DNA of 64,000 nt from Curtobacterium sp. VKM Ac-1395. Lineage in GTDB: Bacteria > Actinomycetota > Actinomycetes > Actinomycetales > Microbacteriaceae. Every line of letters starts with the position of its first letter. Position 1 is the stretch's first letter. Location: positions 470,004 to 534,003 of the forward strand of contig NZ_JADKRX010000002.1 in assembly GCF_015350975.1 (NCBI RefSeq), read 5' to 3'. The notes under the pieces were generated by a model that was not told the DNA's origin, ran no database searches, and saw nothing but the letters and a program-made list of their open reading frames with translations. The position numbers were made by a program, and so were the translations under genes. Below are positions 42,983 to 50,914 of the stretch, piece by piece.

Positions 42983-43750
42983 TCAGCGCAGCGTCAACAC
43001 CTCGGCGCCCTCTTCGGTGATCGCGATCGTGTGCTCGCTGTGCGCCGTGCGGGCTCCCGTGGCGCTCCGCAGCGTCCAGCCGTCGTCGTCGGTCACGAGC
43101 TCGTCGGTGTCCGCCATGATCCAGGGCTCCAGCGCGAGCAGCAGCCCGGGGCGGAGGGTGTAGCCGCGACCAGCGCGGCCGTCGTTCGCGATGTGCGGGT
43201 CGCCGTGCATGGTCGACCCGACCCCGTGCCCGCCGAACTGCAGGTTGATCGGGTACCCGGCGTCCGTCAGGACGGAACCGATGGCGTGCGACAGGTCGCC
43301 GATCTTCGCCCCCGGAGCGGCGGCGGCGATACCGGCGGCGAGGGCTCGCTCCGTGATCTCGATCATCGCCAGGTCCTCGGGCGCGGCCATGGTTCCCACG
43401 ACGAAGCTCACGGCGGAGTCTGCGACGACGCCGTCGAGCGTCACCGCCAGGTCGAGCGTCAGCAGGTCGCCGTCCCGCAGCCGGTAGTCGTGGGGGAGCC
43501 CGTGCAGCACCGCGTCGTTGACCGAGGTGCAGATGGAGTGCCCGAAGGGACCACGGCCGAACGAGGGGGCGTAGTCGACGTAGCAGGACTCGGCGCCGGC
43601 TTCGCGGATCATCGTCTCGGTCCACCGGTCGATGTCGAGCAGGTTCGTCCCGACCGTCGTCCGCTCCTGCAGCCGGCGCAGCATCGACCCAACGAGGGCT
43701 CCGACTGCTCGGGCGCGGGGGAGTTCGGACGGGGTGAAGATCTCGATCAT
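42983..43750 (-). CDS. map: Type I methionine aminopeptidase
   Basis: A 255-residue enzyme removing initiator Met. The dimetal ligands are visible: LDLAVTLDGVVADSAV (two Asp, near residue 100), GHGVGSTMHGDPHI (His, near residue 172), LALEPWIM (Glu, near residue 205) and HSEHTIAITEEG (Glu, near residue 240). In the first ligand strand the canonical DxGxxxxGxxxD is DLAVTLDGVVAD. It is a second-type paralogue rather than the ribosomal-operon map. Its -10 TACAGT (43758-43763) precedes the ATG by seven bases. Confidence 0.88.
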   Translation of the reverse strand: MIEIFTPSELPRARAVGALVGSMLRRLQERTTVGTNLLDIDRWTETMIREAGAESCYVDYAPSFGRGPFGHSICTSVNDAVLHGLPHDYRLRDGDLLTLDLAVTLDGVVADSAVSFVVGTMAAPEDLAMIEITERALAAGIAAAAPGAKIGDLSHAIGSVLTDAGYPINLQFGGHGVGSTMHGDPHIANDGRAGRGYTLRPGLLLALEPWIMADTDELVTDDDGWTLRSATGARTAHSEHTIAITEEGAEVLTLR

Positions 43751-43761
43751 GCCGACAACTG

Positions 43762-43769
43762 TACCGGTA
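43762..43769. promoter_or_regulatory. Central palindrome between map and XRE promoters
   Basis: TACCGGTA sits between the divergent -10 boxes of map (43758-43763, minus) and the XRE gene (43771-43776, plus) in a 33-base intergenic region. A protein bound here would contact both promoters. Confidence 0.45.
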
Positions 43770-43783
43770 TTAGTATCGGGGCC

Positions 43784-44071
43784 ATGGTCCGTCTCCCACT
43801 CACCGCTGCCGACATCGAACGCGGGCAGCGCCTGGGCGCATTGCTCCGTCGGGCGCGAGGGGATCGGTCGATGCTCGAGACCGCCTTGGAGGCGGGCGTC
43901 TCGCCGGAGACGCTCCGCAAGATCGAGACGGGGCGGGTCGCGACGCCCGCCTTCCCGACGATCGCCGCCATCGCCGGCGTGCTCGGGCTCTCCCTCGACG
44001 AGGTCTGGTCTGAGATCAACGACCTCAGTCGAGCAACGCTTCGATCACCTGCGGGATCCGCTGCTCGATGA
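43784..44071 (+). CDS. XRE-family DNA-binding protein
   Basis: A 95-residue helix-turn-helix protein: residues ~13-72 are the XRE domain (QRLGALLRRARGDRSMLETA, GVSPETLRKIETGRV, FPTIAAIAGVLGLSLDEVW). The last ~15 residues after EVWSEI run antisense over a HepT remnant and look non-native, so the original C-terminus may have been replaced. The ATG follows TAGTAT (43771-43776) by seven bases. Likely target: its own and the map promoter. Confidence 0.8.
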   Translation: MVRLPLTAADIERGQRLGALLRRARGDRSMLETALEAGVSPETLRKIETGRVATPAFPTIAAIAGVLGLSLDEVWSEINDLSRATLRSPAGSAAR

Positions 44072-44116
44072 CGTCCCAGACGATGTCCTCGGTCGTGCCC
44101 TGAGCGACTCGCTCAC
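44025..44116 (-). pseudogene. HepT-like toxin remnant (C-terminus only)
   Basis: Directly behind the antitoxin, a GTG overlapping its stop as GTGA would start a HepT/HEPN toxin, but within a few codons the frame is wrong. In the +1 frame the DNA encodes GTTEDIVWDVIEQRIPQVI-EALLD and a stop, which matches the end of HEPN toxins. The roughly 80-90 residues carrying the catalytic R-x4-H are missing. An out-of-frame internal deletion explains this. Confidence 0.6.
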
Positions 44117-44577
44117 AACGGGACTGCCTGGGCTTGGACGTGCGCGAAGTGCCTGTCGTGCGTCTGGTCGTCGGTGAGCAGATCGACTGGGAAGCCAGTG
44201 ATCTCCTCGACCGCCAGCGCGAACGCGCCCAGGTCGAACAACGAGACCGAGTCGGTCATGGCGACGAGCAGGTCGATGTCGCTGTCCTCGGTGTCCTCGC
44301 CACGAAGGACAGACCCGAAGACCCGCACGTTCGACAGGTGGAACCGTCCGGCTGCTTCGCGGATCGCGTCGGCGTAGAGCGTGAGCGGGATGCTCGGGCG
44401 GAGTCGCAATGCTCGGAGTATCCGCTGCAACGATTCGGACGACGGGTGCGCGCGACCACCCTCGTATGCAGAGACGACCGACCTCGGCACATCCACCGAT
44501 CGGGCGAGGTCGTCTTGCGACATGCCGATGTCGAGGCGGGCACGACGAATGAGCTGTGCAGCTCTGTCGGTTCTCAT
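44113..44577 (-). CDS. MntA-type antitoxin with XRE domain
   Basis: A 154-residue fusion. Residues ~5-62 are an XRE helix-turn-helix (LIRRARLDIGMSQDDLARSV, PRSVVSAYEGGRAHPS), and ~80-152 a minimal nucleotidyltransferase (VRVFGSVLRGEDTEDSDIDL, then FPVDLLTDDQ) with the GSx10DxD motif. Such MntA proteins AMPylate HepT ribonuclease toxins. The start at 44577 puts GGAGGAGG at good spacing; ATG 44583 abuts it. The partner toxin is only a remnant. Confidence 0.82.
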   Translation of the reverse strand: MRTDRAAQLIRRARLDIGMSQDDLARSVDVPRSVVSAYEGGRAHPSSESLQRILRALRLRPSIPLTLYADAIREAAGRFHLSNVRVFGSVLRGEDTEDSDIDLLVAMTDSVSLFDLGAFALAVEEITGFPVDLLTDDQTHDRHFAHVQAQAVPL

Positions 44578-44682
44578 TCGCATCCTCCTCCGAGCGATCA
44601 CAAGCCTCCTCCTCATCCATCCAACGCACCTGCCGGGCGGACGTGCACCCCAGATGCCTACCTTCGAGAGCGGAGGTGGAAC

Positions 44683-45024
44683 GTGAAGTACATCAACTAC
44701 GACGGAAGCGTCATCATGACGGGCGATCGCATCGCCGAAGCGCTCGCTGACTATGCGGCGGTGCTCGGGGCGAACGGACGTACGGACGCGGTCCACGTCC
44801 CGACGATCGGTGCCGACGGAGCGATCGAGACGTCGACGGTCCTGGTGGGGCCGGCGAGCGAGCTCGTGCTGACCCAGGCCCCGGACGACGAGCTCGACCT
44901 GGAGGACCCGGCGTTCATCCGACGTCTCCGCGACGCCGCTTCGAAGGCCGGACCGGAACAGCCCCTGTACGCGGACGGGCGGACGCCCTTCGCGGGCGTC
45001 GACGAGGACCCGCAGCCGGTCTAG
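44683..45024 (+). CDS. Hypothetical protein, acidic
   Basis: A 113-residue acidic soluble protein (YINYDGSVIMTGDRIAEALA, SELVLTQAPDDELDLEDPAF). It may be a small regulator or an immunity-type protein but no family is recognised. The GTG start follows GGAGG by seven bases. It ends before a strong bidirectional terminator. Confidence 0.65.
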   Translation: MKYINYDGSVIMTGDRIAEALADYAAVLGANGRTDAVHVPTIGADGAIETSTVLVGPASELVLTQAPDDELDLEDPAFIRRLRDAASKAGPEQPLYADGRTPFAGVDEDPQPV

Positions 45025-45048
45025 GACGCCGGCCACGGCCCACGACGA

Positions 45049-45080
45049 CGAAACGCCGCCGAGGAATCGGCGGCGTTTCG
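45049..45080. terminator. Bidirectional terminator
   Basis: CGAAACGCCGCCGA and TCGGCGGCGTTTCG form a perfect 14-bp stem with a GGAA loop. The AAA/TTT near the stem base helps termination in either direction. Confidence 0.85.
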
Positions 45081-45116
45081 TGTGCCCGGATCAACCGGAC
45101 GAGTCTGGTCAGTGAC

Positions 45117-45132
45117 CGGACGGGAGGCTCGG
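45117..45132. repeat. Single-arm copy of GGACGGGAGGC repeat, left flank
   Basis: CGGACGGGAGGCTCGG, preceded by CAGTGAC, matches a copy at 45703-45717 that is also preceded by CAGTGACCG. The pair flanks about 570 bases holding the 95-residue gene and the lost end of the lyase gene. Confidence 0.65.
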
Positions 45133-45133
45133 C

Positions 45134-45421
45134 TCAGGCTGCGAGCGCGAGCTCGGACCGGCGGATGGTGACCGCCTGGAGGATGGTGCGGCTCGCCTCG
45201 CCGCGCCAGGACCGCCCGGGGACGGTCCAGCCGGCTTCGCCGTCGACCTCGACACGGATGCCGGGGGTGACGAAGAGGTCCAGCGTGTCGACCGGCACGC
45301 GCACGAGGTACTCGCGCTGGGTGTCGGCGTCGCGCACGGGGAACTCGGCGATGCGGTCGGGGGAGATGACGGGTGCCGCGGTGGCGGTCCCGAGGATGGT
45401 GATGCGTTCGTTGCTGGTCAT
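45134..45421 (-). CDS. Hypothetical 95-residue protein, possibly OB-fold
   Basis: The beta-rich sequence (NERITILGTATAAPVISPDR, REYLVRVPVDTLDLFVTPG, RVEVDGEAGWTVPGRSW) recalls single-strand-binding-like OB folds, but similarity is weak and no signature is present. A short ribosome binding-like AAGAC precedes the ATG. It lies between two copies of a dispersed repeat. Function unknown. Confidence 0.5.
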   Translation of the reverse strand: MTSNERITILGTATAAPVISPDRIAEFPVRDADTQREYLVRVPVDTLDLFVTPGIRVEVDGEAGWTVPGRSWRGEASRTILQAVTIRRSELALAA

Positions 45422-45713
45422 GGTGCTGTCTTCCTGGGCTGCTGGCGTCCCCGCGGTGCGGTCCGACGGACGACTGGTGTCGCATCGGTCGCGTGTTGCG
45501 GGCACGCGCACGTCGGAATTCGACGTGCTGCTCGGCCTGGTCCGTGTGATCGGACGTGCGGGCGAGCGGTTGTCTCGTGGGAATGCGACTCGGGTGAGCC
45601 GGTGCGAGACGAGGTGGTGTGCGCGAGTCAGATGGGTTCGCTGCAATGCACCAACAGCACACAGTACGGCATGTCCGCCGGGTTGTCCAGTGACCGATCG
45701 GAGGACGGGAGGC
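45422..45713. other. Intergenic debris region
   Basis: No intact gene. None of the minus-strand frames recovers the missing C-terminus of the lyase upstream. The segment ends at a dispersed repeat at 45703-45717. Confidence 0.5.
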
Positions 45714-45717
45714 TCGG
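45703..45717. repeat. Single-arm copy of GGACGGGAGGC repeat, right flank
   Basis: GGACGGGAGGCTCGG lies exactly where the lyase gene stops resembling its family, so the repeat is the likely breakpoint. Confidence 0.65.
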
Positions 45718-46379
45718 GCGACGCCGAGTGCTTCGTACTCGGCTGCGGGCAGTGCGCCGGGCAGGCCGATGACGCTGAGCTTGCCGCGTCCGAGTCCGTC
45801 GACGAGCTGCTCCACGACGTCGCGCTGGATCGCTCCGGGGACGAAGACGAGCGGTGCGCCGGCGTCGAGGAAGGCCTTCCCGCGGGCGATCGCGTCCGCG
45901 ATGCTGTCCTCGATCGGTCGGTCCCCGCCCTTGGCGATGGCGTCGGTCCGGGCGTTGAGCTGGAAGGCGACGCCCTCCTGCTCGGCGGCCTGCATGATCG
46001 CGGCGACGCGGGCGACGGCCTCGTCGAACGGACGGAGACGGTCCTCCACGTTGGCGCCCACGACGCCGAAGCCGATCGCGCGGCGGATGGTCTCGGCCGG
46101 GTCCTCGTAGCCGTCGTCGAGGTCTGCGCTCACCGGCAGGTCGACGGCCTCGGCCACGACGCGGGCGCCCTGCAGCGCGAGGTCCAGTGGCATCCCACCG
46201 TCGTCGTACCCGTACGAGGCGGCGATCGAGTGCCCGGCCGTCGCGATGGCGGTCGTCTCGGGGAGGGCCGCGACGGTCTTCGCGCTGATCGCGTCCCACA
46301 CGTTGACGACGCGGAGGATCTCGGGTGCTTCGTGCAGGGACTTCAGGGTCTGCGCCTTGTCGGCGGTGCTGCTGCTCAT
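45714..46379 (-). pseudogene. Truncated isocitrate lyase/PEP mutase-family gene
   Basis: The first 222 residues are a normal member of this family: VVNVWDAISAKTVAALP, SIAASYGYDDGG, the acidic metal site PVSADLDDGYEDP (near residue 85), GANVEDRL, NARTDAIAKGG and GLPGALPAAEYEALGVAR. After that the frame continues, without a stop until 45021, into unrelated Arg/Cys/Trp-rich sequence, and the last 30-50 family residues that usually cover the active site are gone. The break coincides with a dispersed repeat. It may be a pseudogene or a chimera of up to 452 residues. Confidence 0.7.
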
Positions 46380-46539
46380 GCGCCCGAGCGTAGGCCGGGG
46401 ACCGCAACCCTGAACGGATCAGTGCGCAAGGCGTCGAGAGCACCGTACTCTTTTGCGAGGATCGCTCGTCCCGGCGAAGATCCATCAAGTAGTGGAGGCC
46501 GCTCATCGCCAGCGGCTCGCATCATCGAAAGGGTTCTTC

Positions 46540-47787
46540 GTGGCACGAAAGCGTGGTTTCTTCGCCGAGATCCAACACCAACAACGACTCGCCGAGGTAC
46601 ATGCGGCACGAGTCCAACGCGAGCAAGCAGCCGCTTCCGCAGCCCTCCAACGAGCACGCGCTCATGCCGAACGGGCGCAGGCCGCAGCGTCCCGCTCCTC
46701 AGAAGCAGAGCGCAAGCGGCTTGAGCGCGAAGCGCAGGCGGCATACGTCGAGGCACGCAAAGCCGAGGTCGACGAGATGAACGACCGACTCGGCGTCGTG
46801 CTGGACGAGATCGGGAACTTGTTGTCGGCAACTCTCGGTGTGGACGATTTCGTGGACCTGGATTCGCTGAAGCGTGAAGTGCGCCACCCGGCGTTCCCTC
46901 ACCCCGATCTTGAGGTACCGAACTCGAGACCATTACCACTCATTCTGGCCCCGCAACCAGTCTGGCAGGAGCCGCCCGCGCCCAAGGGGCTCTTCGGGAA
47001 GAAGAAAAAACACGATCAGGCGAAGCAAGAGTGGTGGGCCGGATACCAGTCGGCGATGGTGCACTGGGAGCAGGAGCGTACTTCGTTGCCAGCGCGCCAA
47101 GCCGAGGCCGACCAGAGGTACGAGGCCGTCGAGCGCCGTCGCACCGAGCTCCTGACCGCTGAGCGCGAGCGGTATGCCGCTGAATGCAAACTCCGGGAAG
47201 CGGAGGTCGGCGAGCACAACGGGGAGATCGACGCACTCATTGCCGGCCTTGGTTACGGCGTCACCGAGGCGGTGCAGGAGTATGTCGACATCGTTCTCGC
47301 CAACTCCGTGTACCCGGAGAGCTTCGAAGTGCGACACGAGGCGGAGTTCGATCCCGGTTCTGCCGAATTGCTCCTCCGTGCGGTGGTACCAGCGCCCGAT
47401 CAGCTTCCCACCGTCAAGGCCTATCGCTACGTGAAGGCCACTGACGAGATCGTCGGCAGTCCCTCGACCAAGAAGGACTTGAACGACCGGTACTCGGACG
47501 CGCTCGCGCAGGTGGCACTTCGAACGCTCCACGAAGTGTTCGAAGCCGACCGTCGTGGTGTAGTCCACTCCGTCTCCTTGGAAGTAGGCCCAGCAACGAA
47601 GGACCCGGCAACCGGACTCGACCGTTTCTTCCCGCTGGTCGCAGTTGGTGCAGGGCGAGCGCAATTCATGGAGTTCGACCTCGGAGCAGTTGTCCCTGCA
47701 GCCACACTCGGCCTCTTAGGTGCAGCGGTGTCGAAGAGCCCGATGGCGCTTGCAGTCGTGGACCCCAGCGGCGTTCGACGATCGTGA
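46540..47787 (+). CDS. Coiled-coil protein of candidate defence pair
   Basis: A 415-residue protein of no named family I recognise. Residues ~5-85 are a long charged helix (HQQRLAEVHAARVQREQAA, ERKRLEREAQAAYVEARKAE); a Pro-rich middle carries LFGKKKKHDQAKQEWWAGYQ; a second coil (~200-255) precedes a mixed C-terminal domain (SVSLEVGPATKDPATGLDRF) ending in a hydrophobic stretch. I take GTG 46540 behind AAAGGG as start. It overlaps the nuclease gene as GTGA, so the two are coupled. GC content is visibly lower than in neighbours, suggesting acquisition. Confidence 0.7.
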   Translation: MARKRGFFAEIQHQQRLAEVHAARVQREQAAASAALQRARAHAERAQAAASRSSEAERKRLEREAQAAYVEARKAEVDEMNDRLGVVLDEIGNLLSATLGVDDFVDLDSLKREVRHPAFPHPDLEVPNSRPLPLILAPQPVWQEPPAPKGLFGKKKKHDQAKQEWWAGYQSAMVHWEQERTSLPARQAEADQRYEAVERRRTELLTAERERYAAECKLREAEVGEHNGEIDALIAGLGYGVTEAVQEYVDIVLANSVYPESFEVRHEAEFDPGSAELLLRAVVPAPDQLPTVKAYRYVKATDEIVGSPSTKKDLNDRYSDALAQVALRTLHEVFEADRRGVVHSVSLEVGPATKDPATGLDRFFPLVAVGAGRAQFMEFDLGAVVPAATLGLLGAAVSKSPMALAVVDPSGVRRS

Positions 47788-49229
47788 CGAACCTCCGGAC
47801 GTTCAACCCTCCCCCGGAGTGGCCGCCCGTCCCCAGGGGATGGACCCCGCCGTCGGGCTGGACTCCACCGTCGGACTGGCCTGCACCTCCTGCGGGATGG
47901 GTACTGTGGATTGAGGACGATGTCCACGCCGCCGAGCAGGTCGTCCCTTTCGACAGGCTGCCAGGCTCCGACGGCGGTGCCCATGCTTCGGTCGAGGCTC
48001 CCACCTCCGAATCGCCTTCTCTGCCCAGAGTCGAGGCGCGACCGAGGGAGGATGCTCCGCTCACACGCCGCGCAGCGAGGCAAGTATCCGAAACGGCAGA
48101 TCCGCGAGACGAACTGATCGCGCAGCTCGAGGCCACCGTTCGCGATCTGCGCGCAGCACTCACTTCTCCTCAAGCGGAGGAGGTGATTCAGCTTGACGAC
48201 GAACAGGTCCTTCAAGCGGTTGGCATCTACCGTTACCACCACCCCCTCGAGGACGCGGCGGCGTACAAGGACGAACTGCAGAGGATCGAATCGCAGATCG
48301 CGCAGCAGGTTCGTGACGGCCGTGCGATTGAGCGCTCTAACATGTTCACGTTCGACAACTCGCTCGCCAAAGGGCGGCGAATGTCGGATGACTTGTCGAA
48401 GCTCATGCTGCGTGCCTACAACGCGGAGGCTGACATCTCCGTGCGGTCACTGCGTGCCGGAAATGTAGAAACAGCCAAGCGACGTCTTGAGAAGTCTCGC
48501 CAGGCCATTGCAAAACTCGGCGCGATGATGCAGATGAGGATCGCACCCAGCTATCACGCACTTCGTGACGAGGAGATCGAGCTGACTGCGGACTGGTTGA
48601 TGAAGAAACAGGAGGAACGTGAGCGGCACCGCGAGGAAGCGGCGCGCCTCCGAGAAGAGAAGAAGGTTCAGAAAGAACTCGAGGCAGAGCGCGAGCGTCT
48701 GGACAAGGAACGCACGCTCATTGAGCAGACGATTCGACAGCTGCTGGCTGATGGGCGGTCAGACCCCGATCTCGAGCAGCGCCTGGCAGCAATCGATGAA
48801 GCGATCGAACAGAACGACTTCCGGGCTGCAAACATCAGAGCTGGCTACGTGTACGTCATCTCAAACCGTGGAGCATTCGGCGACGGAGTCGTGAAGATCG
48901 GTCTGACGCGGCGACTGGAGCCGCTTGAGCGTGTGAGTGAGCTGAGCGGAGCGTCGGTCCCGTTCCGGTTCGATGTACACACGATCTATTTCTCTGAAGA
49001 CGCCGTCTCCCTCGAGAACGAGTTGCATCGTCACTTTGCTGTCCGGGCGCTGAATCAGGCGAACGCTCGGAAGGAGTTCTTCTTCGCGACCCCCGCAGAG
49101 GTCCGAGACGTACTGCTGAGCAAGGTCGGCAATCTGTTGGAGTTCCACGAGGAGGCGGAAGCAACTGAGTACCTCCAGTCGGTGTCTGCATGGCCCGAGC
49201 GCCACGCACGAGCTGGCTTGCTCGGATGA
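47784..49229 (+). CDS. DUF4041/GIY-YIG nuclease, SNIPE-like
   Basis: A 481-residue protein. Residues ~7-40 are a P/W repeat segment (PPEWPPVPRGWTPPSGW), common at the N-terminus of actinobacterial proteins. A DUF4041 domain spans ~135-290 (YKDELQRIESQIAQQVRDG, LSKLMLRAYNAEADISVRSL). A long coil (~270-350) leads to a GIY-YIG-type (T5orf172) nuclease at ~353-450: GYVYVIS, VVKIGLTRRLEPLERV, and LENELHRHF with the expected catalytic Glu. This layout is that of SNIPE, a phage-defence nuclease of E. coli, but the N-terminal membrane helix of SNIPE is absent. The start is GTG, overlapping the partner gene. Confidence 0.8.
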   Translation: MTNLRTFNPPPEWPPVPRGWTPPSGWTPPSDWPAPPAGWVLWIEDDVHAAEQVVPFDRLPGSDGGAHASVEAPTSESPSLPRVEARPREDAPLTRRAARQVSETADPRDELIAQLEATVRDLRAALTSPQAEEVIQLDDEQVLQAVGIYRYHHPLEDAAAYKDELQRIESQIAQQVRDGRAIERSNMFTFDNSLAKGRRMSDDLSKLMLRAYNAEADISVRSLRAGNVETAKRRLEKSRQAIAKLGAMMQMRIAPSYHALRDEEIELTADWLMKKQEERERHREEAARLREEKKVQKELEAERERLDKERTLIEQTIRQLLADGRSDPDLEQRLAAIDEAIEQNDFRAANIRAGYVYVISNRGAFGDGVVKIGLTRRLEPLERVSELSGASVPFRFDVHTIYFSEDAVSLENELHRHFAVRALNQANARKEFFFATPAEVRDVLLSKVGNLLEFHEEAEATEYLQSVSAWPERHARAGLLG

Positions 49230-49332
49230 GAAGAAGCCGTCAGCCAGCGTCGCGATCGGCCCTGAGCCTGGATGACGACGCGGGATGACGTCCGGACTCG
49301 CGCGCTCCTCCAGGGCGGTGCATCCTGGGGAC

Positions 49333-50520
49333 ATGGCGAGTGACGAGGAGGACCCGGTCGGCACGCTCCGCGGGGTCCGCACGAGCATCAAGTGGACGCG
49401 GTACGCGCCCGACGTGCTGCCCCTGTTCGTCGCCGAGATGGACCACGAGGTGGCACCCGAGATCCGGCAGGCGCTGGTCGAGCGCGTGCAGCAGTCCGAC
49501 CTCGGCTACCTCGACGGGCCCGGGCCGCTCGCCCCGGCCTTCGCGCAGTTCGCCCGGGAGCGCTGGGACTGGGACGTCGACCCGGCCCGCGTGTACCTGG
49601 CGACCGACGTCAGCGTGGGGATCGTCGAGACCCTGCGCCTGGCGCTGCCCGACGGTGGCCGGGTCGCCATCACCCCGCCGGTGTACCCGCCGTTCTTCGA
49701 GCTGGTCGAGGAAGCCCGATGTCAGGTCGAGGAGGTCCCCCTCACCGAGCGGTGGGGTGTGTACCGGCTCGACCTCGCCGGCCTCGAGCGCGCCTTCGCC
49801 GACGGCGTCCGGGTCTTCCTGCTCTGCAACCCGCACAACCCCATCGGGCTCGTGCACGACCGCGCCGACCTCGAGGCGCTGGCGACGCTCGCCGCCCGCT
49901 ACGACGTGCTCGTGATCAGCGACGAGATCCACGCCCCGCTCACCCACCCGGGCGTGCAGTTCACCCCCTTCGCCGCGATCGCCGAACCGCTCGGTGCGCG
50001 GAGCGTCTGCGTGACGTCGGCGAGCAAGGGCTGGAACCTCGCCGGTGTGAAGTGCTCGGTCATCGTCGCGGGGGACGCCCGCACCGCCGAGCTCCTCGAC
50101 ACGCTGTGGGAAGAGGTGGCCTGCCGGACGAGCATCCTCGGCCTGCACGCCAACCTCGCCGCGTTCACCCTGGCGGTCGGGTGGCTCGACGACGTCATCG
50201 ACCGCATCGTCGCCAACGACCGACTACTCGCGAAGCTCCTGGCCGAGCACCTGCCCGGGGTCGTCTACGCCCGGCCGCGCGCTGGCTACCTGGCGTGGTT
50301 GGACTTCCGCGGGCTCGGTCTGGGCGACGACCCCGCAGTCCAGCTCCGTGAGCACGCGTTCGTCGCGCTGAACTCCGGGCTGCCCTTCGGCACCGAGGGT
50401 CGTGGCTTCGCCCGCATCAACCTGGCGTGCTCGCCGGACACCCTGCGCGAGGCGGTGCTGCGGATCGCCGCGGCCTACCCGTCGAGCGCGCAGGAGGGCG
50501 TGGTCTGGCACGTGGCCTGA
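49333..50520 (+). CDS. MalY/PatB-family aminotransferase/C-S lyase
   Basis: A 395-residue PLP enzyme of the MalY/PatB group, typically cystathionine beta-lyases. It shows FVAEMDHEVAPEI near the start, VYPPFFELVEE, LLCNPHNPIGLVH, VISDEIHAPLTHPG with the Asp, and SASKGWNLAGVKCSV with the PLP Lys (near residue 238). The ATG at 49333 has no ribosome binding site but a CATCCT box seven bases upstream. It lies just downstream of the candidate defence pair, with normal high GC. Confidence 0.88.
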   Translation: MASDEEDPVGTLRGVRTSIKWTRYAPDVLPLFVAEMDHEVAPEIRQALVERVQQSDLGYLDGPGPLAPAFAQFARERWDWDVDPARVYLATDVSVGIVETLRLALPDGGRVAITPPVYPPFFELVEEARCQVEEVPLTERWGVYRLDLAGLERAFADGVRVFLLCNPHNPIGLVHDRADLEALATLAARYDVLVISDEIHAPLTHPGVQFTPFAAIAEPLGARSVCVTSASKGWNLAGVKCSVIVAGDARTAELLDTLWEEVACRTSILGLHANLAAFTLAVGWLDDVIDRIVANDRLLAKLLAEHLPGVVYARPRAGYLAWLDFRGLGLGDDPAVQLREHAFVALNSGLPFGTEGRGFARINLACSPDTLREAVLRIAAAYPSSAQEGVVWHVA

Positions 50521-50681
50521 CGCTTCCGGCCGGCCTCCCGAGCACCGTGCGATTCCCTCCGCCTGGTGCGAGCTCGACCACCCGGTGCGCGGCTACGACA
50601 GCGCACGGCGTGCGCAACCTCACGCGGGTCGAGCGGCGACCCCGCCATTCGTGCAATGTTGCCTGTCGCATATCGGACGCC

Positions 50682-50687
50682 TAGGGT
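50682..50687 (+). promoter_or_regulatory. -10 box of HicB-like gene, leaderless
   Basis: TAGGGT precedes the GTG start by five bases. Confidence 0.5.
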
Positions 50688-50692
50688 GAATC

Positions 50693-50914
50693 GTGGCAGG
50701 GGGTCCTGCGCGATGGCGAACGAGAGGCGGGCGACCGGTGGTGAGTCGGCACACCGTGCGTGCGGAGCGCAGCACGAGGTCGTGGGTGATCTGGATCGAT
50801 GGTGAACCTCGGACCCAGGCCAAGCGGGAGCGGGAGATAGAGACGATGGCGCGCGACTGGCTGTCACTGACGTACGACCGAGAGCCCGAGTCCTTCGACA
50901 TCGAGTTGTGCTGA
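50693..50914 (+). CDS. Small HicB-like antitoxin-type protein
   Basis: A 73-residue protein. After about 18 basic residues the sequence TVRAERSTRSWVIWIDG, REIETMARDWLSLT and ESFDIEL follows the short actinobacterial HicB-like pattern (beta-hairpin, helix, strand). Its stop overlaps the DUF2087 start by one base (TGATG). A HicA toxin is not adjacent, so a toxin-antitoxin role is unproven. A similar protein is encoded at 51492 on the other strand. Confidence 0.55.
   Translation: MAGGPARWRTRGGRPVVSRHTVRAERSTRSWVIWIDGEPRTQAKREREIETMARDWLSLTYDREPESFDIELC

Noticed and set aside
43784-44577. XRE gene and MntA gene as a single toxin-antitoxin module
   Set aside because: They are convergent on opposite strands, and the XRE gene shares its promoter region with map instead.
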